From Amphiura filiformis (lineage: Eukaryota; Echinodermata; Ophiuroidea; Amphilepidida; Amphiuridae): a stretch of 64,000 nt of DNA. The DNA is taken from NCBI RefSeq assembly GCF_039555335.1, contig NC_092636.1, forward strand, positions 56,909,706 to 56,973,705, given 5' to 3'. Numbering within the stretch: position 1 is the stretch's first letter; the number at the start of each line of letters is the position of its first letter. Below the pieces are notes generated by a model. It saw only the letters and a program-made list of their open reading frames with translations, did not search any database and was not told the DNA's origin. Of this stretch, positions 54,871 to 64,000 are shown piece after piece. A program made the translations under genes and the position numbers.

Positions 54871-57175
54871 AAATAAATGGGTAGAACCATTTCATAAAAA
54901 AAAAAAGAAAGAAAAAAGACTGACAATAATACATTAAGCAATGGTGCGAGTAATGGCATTTTACCATTTCTCGCAATACCACTGATTACCACATCAAATT
55001 CACCGAAAACTATCATACATGGCAATGATTTGAATGCATAATAATAGTAACATGATAGTGTTTATGATTTATTAGTATCGTGGCAATGTGAAAACAACAT
55101 ATCGGGTCATTGTAGCTAATAAACCCTCGCAATTTAAGAATTCTAAGCAGCAAATGCTGTTCCAAACTTATTTTTATATACTGTGGTCTAAACGAGAAAG
55201 AGCGCGAGAGAAAAATAGTACTTTGGTCTAAAGGAGAAAGTGAGAGAGAGTGAGAGGTTTACGCAACGCTGCCTTCACATGAGCTACCTGCATCAAGTGT
55301 CTGTCTAATGGATTCAATTTAATAACACCCAGGGAAATAACACAGCCCTTTGTACAAAACAAATCCTTGTTCTCTGCTTAATTACTATTAATTTATATTC
55401 ATCAGACCATCACTTGCCCTTAAGTTAATCATGGTCGCGAGTTCATTAAACTATGGTACCTTCTCTTTCTACATGTTCTATAAAAGCTTCACCTACGGAC
55501 ATATGGTCAAAATAATATGAACTCGAGCCCCGGCCCGAGGTCGGGTTGCCTACCTTAAGGACGAAAAGTCGTGAATAATTATGAAAGAAATATGGTTTTT
55601 AAGCATTGTGAATTAGTGTAGTATTCAAGCTGTCGTATCAGGTTATCAATTGATATCATGTTTTTGTTGTTATTAATTTTCAAAAAACTGAGTCATAATA
55701 ATAATGTTATGAAATGTTGGATTGATCATATTGAGCATAATATGGCACACACCACATGTCACTTAAATCAATTTATATCAGTCACATCAATCGTATCGAC
55801 TTTAAGGGTAACTTCGGTTTAAACAATTTCATAATACAGGAACAATAATCGGCAAGACATGTTACTTATTTCCAATGTTAAAAACAATGATTGTTTTGCA
55901 TTAAATAAATGAAAGAAAACCCCGGCCTACTTCACGATCAACCCCTACGGTACATGAACATGATGGAGTATTCACAGGTTGTATATATTTACATCTCACA
56001 AGGTGCAACTGTCCTATGTTTTCTAGTGACAACATCCCAATATGGCAGGGAGCACGTTTTAGATATGTATGGGCTAATTGCCTTCACCAAAATCATTGAT
56101 ATTTTCTATCGATTGAACCTGATTATCGCTGGTACTAAGTGCTAAACTCTAAAATGATTTCACCACAAATATATGCATGCTCATATATTAAGCTTAATAT
56201 TGTGCGGGTAATAATATGACTGTTTTTGTAATGATCAGTGTTGCGTAATGCCACGGATGCAGCGGTTCATTAGGCGTAGAATGAATATGAAATACAAGTT
56301 AATAATAACTGAAAGCTACAAATTAATATATTTCAAAGGTAAAAATTGATATATTTATAAGTTGAATGCACGCGGTATATAACATTGCCAGTGGGGTAAT
56401 TTATTTTCTGAAATATTTGAATGTGCATGTTCATCTTATATTTAAAAGGATCAAATACATTTTGTAACATCGAATTTAATTCAGGAAATTACGTGAAATG
56501 TGCACATCTGTCTGTTGTTATAATCATCTCATACATGTATGGTGTCAATTTAACAGTATAATTTCCTTTTGGTTATACATGTACTTACTGATGTAAATAT
56601 AATAGAATATGATTAGGAAATGAATTGATGCAGAAACTCACTTCAATATATATATCAATTAGAGAGTGATTTAATAAGATAGGTGACACGATTGACAACC
56701 TCGTCCCTAAATTCAAATGTAGTACAATTTTAGGTCTGATATATTTTTCGTACATACCTTTTAGAAGTATGAAAGTGAACGTGGCTTATAAATAGTATGG
56801 CGGTGTCCTATACCCGAACCGCATTATGGACCACTGCAATACTCAGGTTTTCCTTCTGGAGCCGTTCTAACTCAAAAGTTGGAAAAGAATGTTTGGGTGA
56901 TGTGCCTCCATGAAAAATAGAAAACGTTAAGTGATCGGACCATCCATCTTTAGACTTTTATGATACAACATTTTAAAAGTGTAAAATCGAATTATGAGCT
57001 AACTTGCTGAACCATATCATTTAATCAAATTACCAGTTGCCGATAAACATCTGCCATTGTTAGTAATTAGATTTCGTTTTAGGCTACAAAGTGATCTGAT
57101 TATTGGTCTGAATTAGACACCTATGACTACACTGCCTCCATATTTCATCCACGTACTTATTCCATTTTATGGCAT
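54871..57175. other. Long AT-rich region without recognised features
   Basis: No ORF with motifs, no tRNA-like sequence and no terminal repeats were found. A short GA-rich stretch lies at 55195-55258. The 78-codon frame 55909-56145 is not recognisable. Confidence 0.4.
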
Positions 57176-57310
57176 GCTATTAAATATTTAACAGTCCTCG
57201 AAGTAAAACTATATCTAATGATATGTACTTAAAGTGTATGTAGCTGGGATGAAAAGCCGACCATCATATGAAAATTTTACCTTTCGTATTGAAGATAAAC
57301 ATGAAGTTTC
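57176..57310. repeat. Partial copy of the palindromic TTAA family
   Basis: The sequence with TTAACAGTCCTCGAAGTAAA and GATGAAAAGCCGACCATCAT through TTCGTATTGAAGATAAA matches the left halves of the complete copies, then stops at the position of their centre. Confidence 0.7.
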
Positions 57311-57533
57311 CAAAAAGACCTACAAGTTAAAGGTCTTTTATTTTCCTTGCGACATTCAAATGTCATTCTTTGACTGTACAAATGTATAGGCTTTAGAACT
57401 GCGTCCTGACAAATGAGCATGTTTGCAACCCTAGTCTTCTGTGCATGACAGATCGTGACCCATATATCGTAAAACAGCCAACAAAACCGAGGAGGCAAAG
57501 AGGATGCAAATGCATCATCGGCTCACAAAATGA

Positions 57534-57709
57534 GATATTCCGTTTGAAATCCATACACCCCTATGGAATACTTGACCTTAATCTTTACACATACAAATTG
57601 AGTCACCTGAATGGGTGATACCATTTGAAGTATACTCACTGACCCCTGTGTAAAAGATTAAGATCATGTCTTCCATAGGGGGTGTATGGATTTCAGATGG
57701 AATAGCCCA
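57534..57709. mobile_element. MITE, GGGCTATTCC family (copy 3)
   Basis: ATATTCCGTTTGAAATCCAT at the left and ATGGATTTCAGATGGAATAG at the right are inverted, with the subterminal ACACCCC/GGGGTGT pair as in the copy at 20701. The left terminus is mutated. Confidence 0.7.
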
Positions 57710-57960
57710 GCCTCCTTCCTGGCAGCATAGCTTCCGTCTCTACCTACTGATATGCTCAGATGCACAGATTGCATTAAAGATGTTATTAATGGATTAGTGT
57801 ATAGGTGTTCAGTTTGTGTAAAAAGTTGACCGGGTAGAAAATGTGACCTTTTTAGCTAACTGGTTATTGTTAAAGGTAGCACCATAACACAGAGGCACAG
57901 TATCATATGATATTATTATCTGATTTCTTCAATATGGTTGAAACTTATCATTTAGTGCAA

Positions 57961-58380
57961 TATCGATGACCACCAATCAGACAATACACACACTTCACCC
58001 ACACCACCCACCCAGCACACCCCATACACGCGTGAGCTTGAGCATGAATATATCAAATACTGAACAATGTAGTTTTACCACTGCTTGCAATACCTTGCGT
58101 GATACTCTCTTGTATGTGCATACAGTAACAAACACACACCCCCCTCATTTAACACTCCAACGCAACACTTACATCCCGACGCACCCGACTCGCAAACGCA
58201 TGCATATATATTAAATCTCACAAGAATATGTGCAATACTGTTTTACCACTTCTCGCAATACCATAAGACTTCCGTAAATTATATGAACACCCATCCTACC
58301 CACCCCACCCACACATCCCCACAGACTCATCCCACCACCACACCCACACAGTGACACCGCAAAACATTAACAAACAAACA
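57961..58380. repeat. CA/CCCA-rich modules
   Basis: Three CACACCCACC-type tracts (57980-58025, 58130-58200, 58285-58355) alternate with TTTTACCACT.CT(C/T)GCAATACC phrases (58073, 58240). The ORF at 57966 reflects composition. Confidence 0.65.
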
Positions 58381-58419
58381 ATATCTAACTAATCCGTTGA
58401 TTCATTATGCCGTCACTGC

Positions 58420-59226
58420 ATTAGGAAACGTGAGCAAGCTCAATGTCGGAACGTGATGAGTGGTTCAATATTCCGGCCATCATTCTCATGACACAGATTG
58501 TGATATATCACGAGCCTTCTGTCAAATATGTTATTAAAATACCGTCATGCGATATGCTTTAGAATGTCATTAAACTGTGCCCGTCAATGGTGTGGTCGAG
58601 TGTGACCCGTCCACCTTGCTTAAAGCAACAAAGAAAATGTTTCAGTGCTCCTTTTTAGGACAAATTATTCTAGACACAGTTTTCAACAAAGCAATGTACA
58701 ATATCAACCAAGACCAAAGTTTCAAATTTCTAAAGAGCTTTTAATCATGTTAACTGGCGATGAGCTCACAATGGTGAGATGAAATAAAAATTCAATGGGT
58801 GTCGACCACAGTGGTGTCGACCACTAGTGGTGTCGACACTTTGAATTCGTTGAACATAAAACAGGTGTGTAAAATGTAACCTGTTCCAAATGCGTTTCGA
58901 TCTAGGGGTCCAACGTTATGATGTCATGTGACTTAAAATAGCTCATGCTGCTATGCTGATTTTAACGTAAAACAAAGAAATCAAACTTATTCTTACCCGA
59001 TGTCGATCTTAAATTTCTGACACCTCAAGATACGATATCATTGCATACTAATTCAGAAGAAAAAATGAAATAAAATGGGTAGCTTGCAATATCGAGTTGT
59101 GTGATCAAGTTTCATTTTTACTCTGTATGTAAATGAAATAATATTAATCTTGTCGGCTTTTTACACTCTCGATGATTGATGAGGTTTGGTAACATGACAG
59201 ATTCTTGTGGTTAAAATCATGCTACA
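58420..59226. repeat. Segmental duplication, copy 1
   Basis: From TTAGGAAACGTGAGCAAGCT through CGGCTTTTTACACTCTCGAT to ATCATGCTACATG, this matches 62748-64000. About 330 bp at the start is nearly identical. This copy lacks the SINE and has an expanded GTGTCGACCACT palindromic stretch at 58798-58840. Confidence 0.88.
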
Positions 59227-59586
59227 TGAAACCCGGGGGTGCGGATACATTGAACGGCAAGGGAAAAGAAAAACTGGCGTAATAGGAATTCGCGGACACC
59301 TGTATCCGCGTATAGCAGGTGTGCATCGCAATTGCCTGAAACGATGAAAATAGGTCGTCTTGCCGACCTGTTTACAATTATTTATGATAGAAAAACAGCT
59401 CAAATTAAAGCTATGTTCTTACGGAAAGGGTTGTATCACAATGTTAATAATGCCTGCAATGTGTTGTTCTTTGCAATGTGGATCTGGGTAGGCTTTAGTC
59501 CGCGTATTATCTTTAAGCTTTTCACATTCGATGTCGTTATATGAATTAAACAAACCCAGCTCAGCTGCGTGTTTTCAGCCATTTGA
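59227..59586. other. No gene recognised
   Basis: The plus ORF 59332-59544 (70 codons) lacks motifs. Confidence 0.35.
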
Positions 59587-59590
59587 TTAA

Positions 59591-60238
59591 GGGATGGGGT
59601 ATGAACGTTTAGACAGTATTTATTGTGGGACATTAGAGCACATCAGACATATCGAATTGCATTCTGAATACGAAGAATGTCCTTCTGATATCAAATAATT
59701 TTGAATTTCTGAAATTCGGAATGTTATACACATTTTATGGCAAATGATTAAAAATTGATATTTTTGATATTTAACAGTACTCGAAGTAAACTTTAGAAAT
59801 TTGATGATTTATACTTAAAGTGTATGTAGGTGGGATGAAAAGCTGACGATCAATTGAAAATTTAGACCTTTCGTATTGAAGATATGGATTTTTTCCCCAA
59901 AACACCAAAAAAATTAGGTCTTTTCGGGAAAAAATCCATATCTTCAATATGAAAGGTCAACATTTTCAATTGATCGTCGGCTTTTCCTCCCAGCTACATA
60001 CACTTAGAATATATCATTAGATTTATAAAATTTACTTCGAGGGCTGTTATATATCAAAAATGTGAAAAATATCAAATTTTAATAATTTGTCATAAAATTT
60101 GTATTATATCGTGAATTTCAAAAATGAAAATTATTTGATATCAGAAAGACATTCTTCGTATTCAGAATGCAATTCGATATGTCTGATGTGCTCTCATGTC
60201 CCACAAAAAATACTGTCGAAACGCTCATTCCAGATCCC
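59591..60238. mobile_element. Palindromic TTAA element (copy 3)
   Basis: TTAA flanks at 59587-59590 and 60239-60242. The ends GGGATGGGGTATGAACG and CGCTCATTCCAGATCCC are those of copy 2. Centre near 59910, where GATATGGATTTTTTCCCC meets its complement. Confidence 0.9.
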
Positions 60239-60340
60239 TTAAAACAATTGCATCTCGACACTGGAACTTTGTTGTAAATATAATGATATTTTATAGGGAT
60301 TGGACAGAATGTCGCTTTTTATAAGCCAAACATTTGTTGA

Positions 60341-60784
60341 ATGTTGAATTCAAGCTTTGGTAATAACACAGCCTATAACAATATAGCAGTGGTGCGGACT
60401 TCCTCCTTTCCAATTATTATATTATTAATAACAACAGGTTCAATCCCCGATGACGTCATTGTGTTGCGCAAGTCTTTCCCCTCATATGTCTCTCTCCACC
60501 CAGGTGTGTATTTAAATGTCTGCGCTGGGAAACTCGTTGGGTTTTTTGAACTGAGGAGCATGACACAGCGGCCATGCCGTTATATTGAACTCGGCTTTTC
60601 AATGACAATTATTATCTTTAGATTCATTATAGTTGTAGGCACGGTGTTTATGGATATGAATGAAAACGAAAGTGAAAAAATATACAATTTACAAAACCTC
60701 AAAGTACACCGATGCATGCCACCATATCCTATTATGACGCTATACGATCCGAGACGTCTTATAAAGCAGTTATATAAGTTTTAA
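60341..60784 (+). CDS. Unrecognised 147-codon ORF
   Basis: It begins MLNSSFGNNTAYNN and has two hydrophobic stretches (SFPIIILLITTGSIP, then SMTIIIFRFIIVVGTVFM). I recognise no family. It is long for this AT-rich setting but has no splice context, no similar copy in the window and no Kozak-like start. It may be a chance frame or an exon of an unseen gene. Confidence 0.15.
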   Translation: MLNSSFGNNTAYNNIAVVRTSSFPIIILLITTGSIPDDVIVLRKSFPSYVSLHPGVYLNVCAGKLVGFFELRSMTQRPCRYIELGFSMTIIIFRFIIVVGTVFMDMNENESEKIYNLQNLKVHRCMPPYPIMTLYDPRRLIKQLYKF

Positions 60785-61742
60785 TGTGAAATTTAGCCCC
60801 TGAAGCGAATCAGTATCAGACCCTTGATTAGGAAATCACGTTGGATCTATAACGCAGACTCTCGTACCATATAGATGAAAATTGAACGCTATATTTTGCA
60901 TGACCAATGTTTTGCTGGGTTCAAATGTTGTTGCCAGAAGCATTTAATGCAAGGACTGGGATGGAATGGAATCAAAATATTGAAATTAGTTTGAATACTA
61001 CGTCAATCAATGGTGAATTGACGGCTTGGATGATATACCGTTCCGGTGAATTGATAGTGGGTTAGCTTTATACATTTCTTCTTTGCTTTTTTACTCACGT
61101 TTGATAATGTTTATGTTTAAGTGAAAGTAATAATCATGGTGCATATTTTCGTACGCTTTGTTGCATATGAATAACAACGATTTAGCAAGCTTTTAGGTTT
61201 GGGTTACTTATGTATTTGCAAGTTATGATAATGGTATTATTATTTTAAAATATTTGAATGAAAACATCAAAATAAACATAAACTTGATTACCATAAGTGG
61301 GACACTACGAATGTGCCGTAAAGTCGGCAAATTGTATTCTGAGTTACAGTGTAAAATGTGCGCGAAGGTCGTATTCATATGTACCTCGATTTGGTGCGAC
61401 ACGTTTCTCATTTGATAGCGCGAGTCAAACATCGTCTTCTACCTATTTCTATAGAATCATTAAATAGCTCTAGTCTTTGTTTGCTTTGTCTAAATCCTGC
61501 TCAAGTGGTGGTTTACAAAGCATTGTATTTTGTCTAGGTATGTATAAACAACAATTAAACAATGAGATGACTTGAAATGACCACCAATTATGACTGTTTG
61601 ATATTCATTACCATCAGCAAATTATGTGGAAAAAGAGACACATGTAGAACCGAAAAAGGTGACATTTTGTTGAAGGAGCAGAGTTCAACAAACCATAACC
61701 CCGCTTCTGGATATCGTTTGAAGTCAAATGATATACCATTTT
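60785..61742. other. No gene recognised
   Basis: AT-rich spacer with no convincing ORF or repeat. Confidence 0.4.
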
Positions 61743-61746
61743 AAGG

Positions 61747-62102
61747 GGTACTACACCCCTGTGGTAAATTTGTGGCTATTTTTGCATTTTTCTCAAAACC
61801 TAATAACACACTGGTAACAAAAGTTATGTATATTATTGGGGCAAGGGATCCAATTACTACGCTAAAATTTCAGTGACTCAAGACAAGCGGTTCAGTATAT
61901 ATGATAGGAAATGAGGTACATCTTAGCGGTAACTTATTTCTTATCATAAATAACGAACCGCTTGTCTTGGGTCACTGACATTCCAGTGTAATAATTGGAT
62001 TCCTTGCCCCTATATTATACGTAACTTTTGTTACCAGTGTGTTATTATTAGTTTTGAAAAAATGCAAAAATAGACACAAATTTATCGAGGGTGTAGTACC
62101 CC
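61747..62102. mobile_element. Palindromic TTAA element, second small family
   Basis: Ends GGGGTACTACACCCCTG and inverted GGGTGTAGTACCCC with TTAA at 61743-61746 and 62103-62106. The arms pair over about 150 bp each (AACACACTGGTAACAAAAGT; GACAAGCGGTTC) around a centre near 61925. Non-coding. Confidence 0.88.
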
Positions 62103-62289
62103 TTAAGGCTTATGATATATATTTGCTAGACACGAAATAAAACAAAATTGGCCGGGCCGCCTTTACGACTGATTCGTGCTGTACGATCACATTATATTGT
62201 CTATGATGCTCTTGATATGCTAATTCTAAAAAGGCGGCTTATTCTACGGCGAAAACTCTTGTGATATTGTATGTAAGCTTTTGTACAAA

Positions 62290-62700
62290 AATATCAGTTA
62301 CAGACACACAAATCCCACCCACCCACAGCTACCCACCCCACATGTACACAACCATCCCCACACATCAAGCATTCCACGCATCGGTGAGCATGACAATCGA
62401 TTTATATAAATGAGGATGCGAAGTATCTAAATTTGAGTTTAACCTCTGCTTAATAATTTGTATGCTTGTGATATCCTACATTGCACCCTTTTACCATTGT
62501 TTACATGTACAAAATCTATCTAGCAAGAAATATGTGCAACCTACTATTTATCGCAGTACGGCGTACCATTGAATTCTATGACACATATCAATTACGATAC
62601 CCCTACCTCGATCAGCACACACGCTCAGATCCACCCACCACTATCATACCCACACACCTCGCACACAAACAAACACACACCTAAACAAGCAAACACATTC
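62290..62700. repeat. CA/CCCA-rich modules
   Basis: CCCACCCACCCACAG-type tracts at 62308-62365 and 62620-62690, separated by TTTTACCATTGTTTAC and TCGCAGTACGGCGTACC-like phrases. They correspond to the modules before the first segmental copy at 58.4 kb, so the duplicated unit probably begins here or earlier. Confidence 0.6.
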
Positions 62701-62747
62701 ATATTCAACAAAATTATCCTTTGTCATATGCAGTCGTGAAATATGGA

Positions 62748-64000
62748 AATTAGGAAACGTGAGCAAGCTCGATATCGGAACGTGATGAGTGGTTCAATAT
62801 TCCGGCCATCATTCTCATGACACAGATTGTGATATATCACGAGCCTTCTGTCAAATATGTTATTAAAATACCGTCATGCGATATGCTTTAGAATGTCATT
62901 AAACCGTGCCCGTCAATGGTGTGGTCGAGCATGACCCGTCCACCTTAATTTAAAGCAACAAAGACAATGTTTCAGTGCTCCTTTAAAGACAAAATCATTC
63001 TTGACAGAGTTAGTTTTCAACAAAGCAAACATACACAAACTGTCTAAACCAAGACCCAGTTTTTAAATCTCCAAAGGGCTTTTAATTGGCGATGGAATGA
63101 GCTTGCACAGGTGAGATGAAATGAAAATTGAATGGATGTCGACACTTTATATTCTTCGAATATAAAACAAGTGTGTCAAACGTGACCTATACCAAAATGT
63201 ATTTCGATCTCGAGGTTCGACGTTATGGGTCACGTGACTTATAAATAAAAAATAAATTAAAAAAATAAATTTCGGAATTTATATAGCGCTTTTTCCAGAG
63301 GATTAAAAGCGCTGTAATTTCGCTGCGTGGTGAATCATCACAATCAGATCGCATCAACTAGGCTAGTTGCAGCCGAACCCGGCGCAAACCTATCCGCACT
63401 TAGATTGTAACATCCACCCATTTTCTGCAGCTCCCCAAATTCCATTGGGTGAAGGAAGTTTTGATAACGAAACAACTAATCACCGATTTTGAAAGCAGGA
63501 GGAAACCGGAGATCCCGGAGAAAACCTGCGAGAGCGAGCATGGATCGGGATAAACCAAGTGCACATGAGTCCTTGGGCCGCGCCGGGGCTTGAACCCGGG
63601 ACCTCAGTGGTGCAAAGCGAGGGAACTACCGCTGCGCTAACTCGCCCTCCCTTATATATAATCATGCTGATAGGGAGGCAGATTGTTTGGTGGCGCATAA
63701 ATAACTTGTAAAAACTAGACTACTTGTCTAAATTTTACAAGTTGTCCTTACCGAAGTCGAACTTAAATTTCTTACACCTCAAGACAACTTGAAGTTTTCT
63801 TCTGAATTCCATACTATTCAGAAGAAAAAATGAAACAAAACGGTAAGCTTGTACTCTCGAGTTTCGTGATCAAGTTTCATTTTTACTCTGTATGTAAATG
63901 AAATAATATTAATCTTGTCGGCTTTTTACACTCTAGTTACTCGATGATTGATGAGGGTTGGTAGCATGACAGATTCTTGTTGTTAAAATCATGTCACATG
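62748..64000. repeat. Segmental duplication, copy 2 (runs off the window)
   Basis: Matches 58420-59226 with an offset of about 4.3 kb at its start. A SINE (63245-63648) and about 100 further bases separate the two matching parts. The last match, ATCATGTCACATG, reaches the window end. Confidence 0.88.
63245..63648 (-). mobile_element. tRNA-derived SINE, complete copy
   Basis: Read on the minus strand, it begins GGGCGAGTTAGCGCAGCGGT, with an A-box-like TTAGCGCAGCGG (63626-63641) and a B-box GGTTCAAGCCC (63587-63597) at tRNA spacing. A roughly 290-bp body follows, then AAAGCGCTATATAAATTCC and an A/T tail. TTATAAATAA before and TTATATATAA after are plausible target duplications. The tail resembles CR1/L2 3' ends, suggesting mobilisation by such a LINE. 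Transcription would be by RNA polymerase III. Confidence 0.88.

Noticed and set aside
63245-63648. Functional tRNA gene
   Set aside because: A- and B-box-like sequences are present, but a roughly 290-bp SINE body with a LINE-like tail follows and the cloverleaf is not intact.

Overview
The window is nuclear DNA of a metazoan: split genes with GT-AG introns, very dense transposon remnants, tRNA-derived SINEs, a Penelope-like retroelement, satellites and microsatellites, and no operons. The element mix and the very frequent TAGGCCTA-type hexamers fit a marine invertebrate. I lean towards an echinoderm or another invertebrate deuterostome, but this is an impression and not a demonstrated assignment.

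Only two host genes can be built with confidence. At 11.65-13.68 kb (+) is a two-coding-exon gene for mitochondrial ribosomal protein mS38 (AURKAIP1 family). At 40.35-45.15 kb (+) is a four-exon gene for a secreted, probably GPI-anchored Ly6/uPAR (LU-domain) protein of 217 residues. Everything else recognisable is mobile or repetitive.

Layout. 0-1.4 kb: a SINE split by a TA-duplicating MITE. 2.9-7.3 kb: broken pieces of CR1/L2/jockey-like reverse transcriptases and palindromic MITEs. 8.2-10.9 kb: a 5'-truncated endonuclease-RT LINE (-). 11-13.7 kb: the mS38 gene. 14-14.9 kb: two inverted-repeat MITEs. 14.9-19.9 kb: a 5-kb element with about 1.1-kb terminal inverted repeats flanked by TTAA. 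20-23.2 kb: MITEs and a palindromic TTAA element. 24.1-29.9 kb: a Penelope-like element with GIY-YIG endonuclease, flanked by inverted 89-bp repeat arrays that carry histone-mRNA-type 3' stem-loops and hammerhead-like motifs. 30-38.6 kb: a 33-bp satellite with a 497-bp higher-order repeat, which contains captured RT fragments and a nearly intact CR1/L2 LINE. 40.3-45.2 kb: the LU gene, with several MITEs in its introns. 46-53.2 kb: MITEs, a Tc1 remnant and a 2.8-kb TIR element with a second MITE nested in it. 54-64 kb: CA/CCCA-rich modules, more TTAA elements, and a segmental duplication (58.4-59.2 versus 62.7-64.0 kb) whose second copy has gained a SINE.

Several elements can be ordered in time because the window also holds empty-site or uninterrupted copies: the SINE split at 0.4-1.3 kb, the Penelope arm split at 28.5-29.8 kb, the TIR arm split at 15.3-15.8 kb and the SINE inside the segmental duplication. 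The most unusual observation is the array of exact histone-type stem-loops on both sides of the Penelope-like ORF. Those on the right lie in the sense orientation just downstream of its stop codon and may form the 3' end of its transcript.
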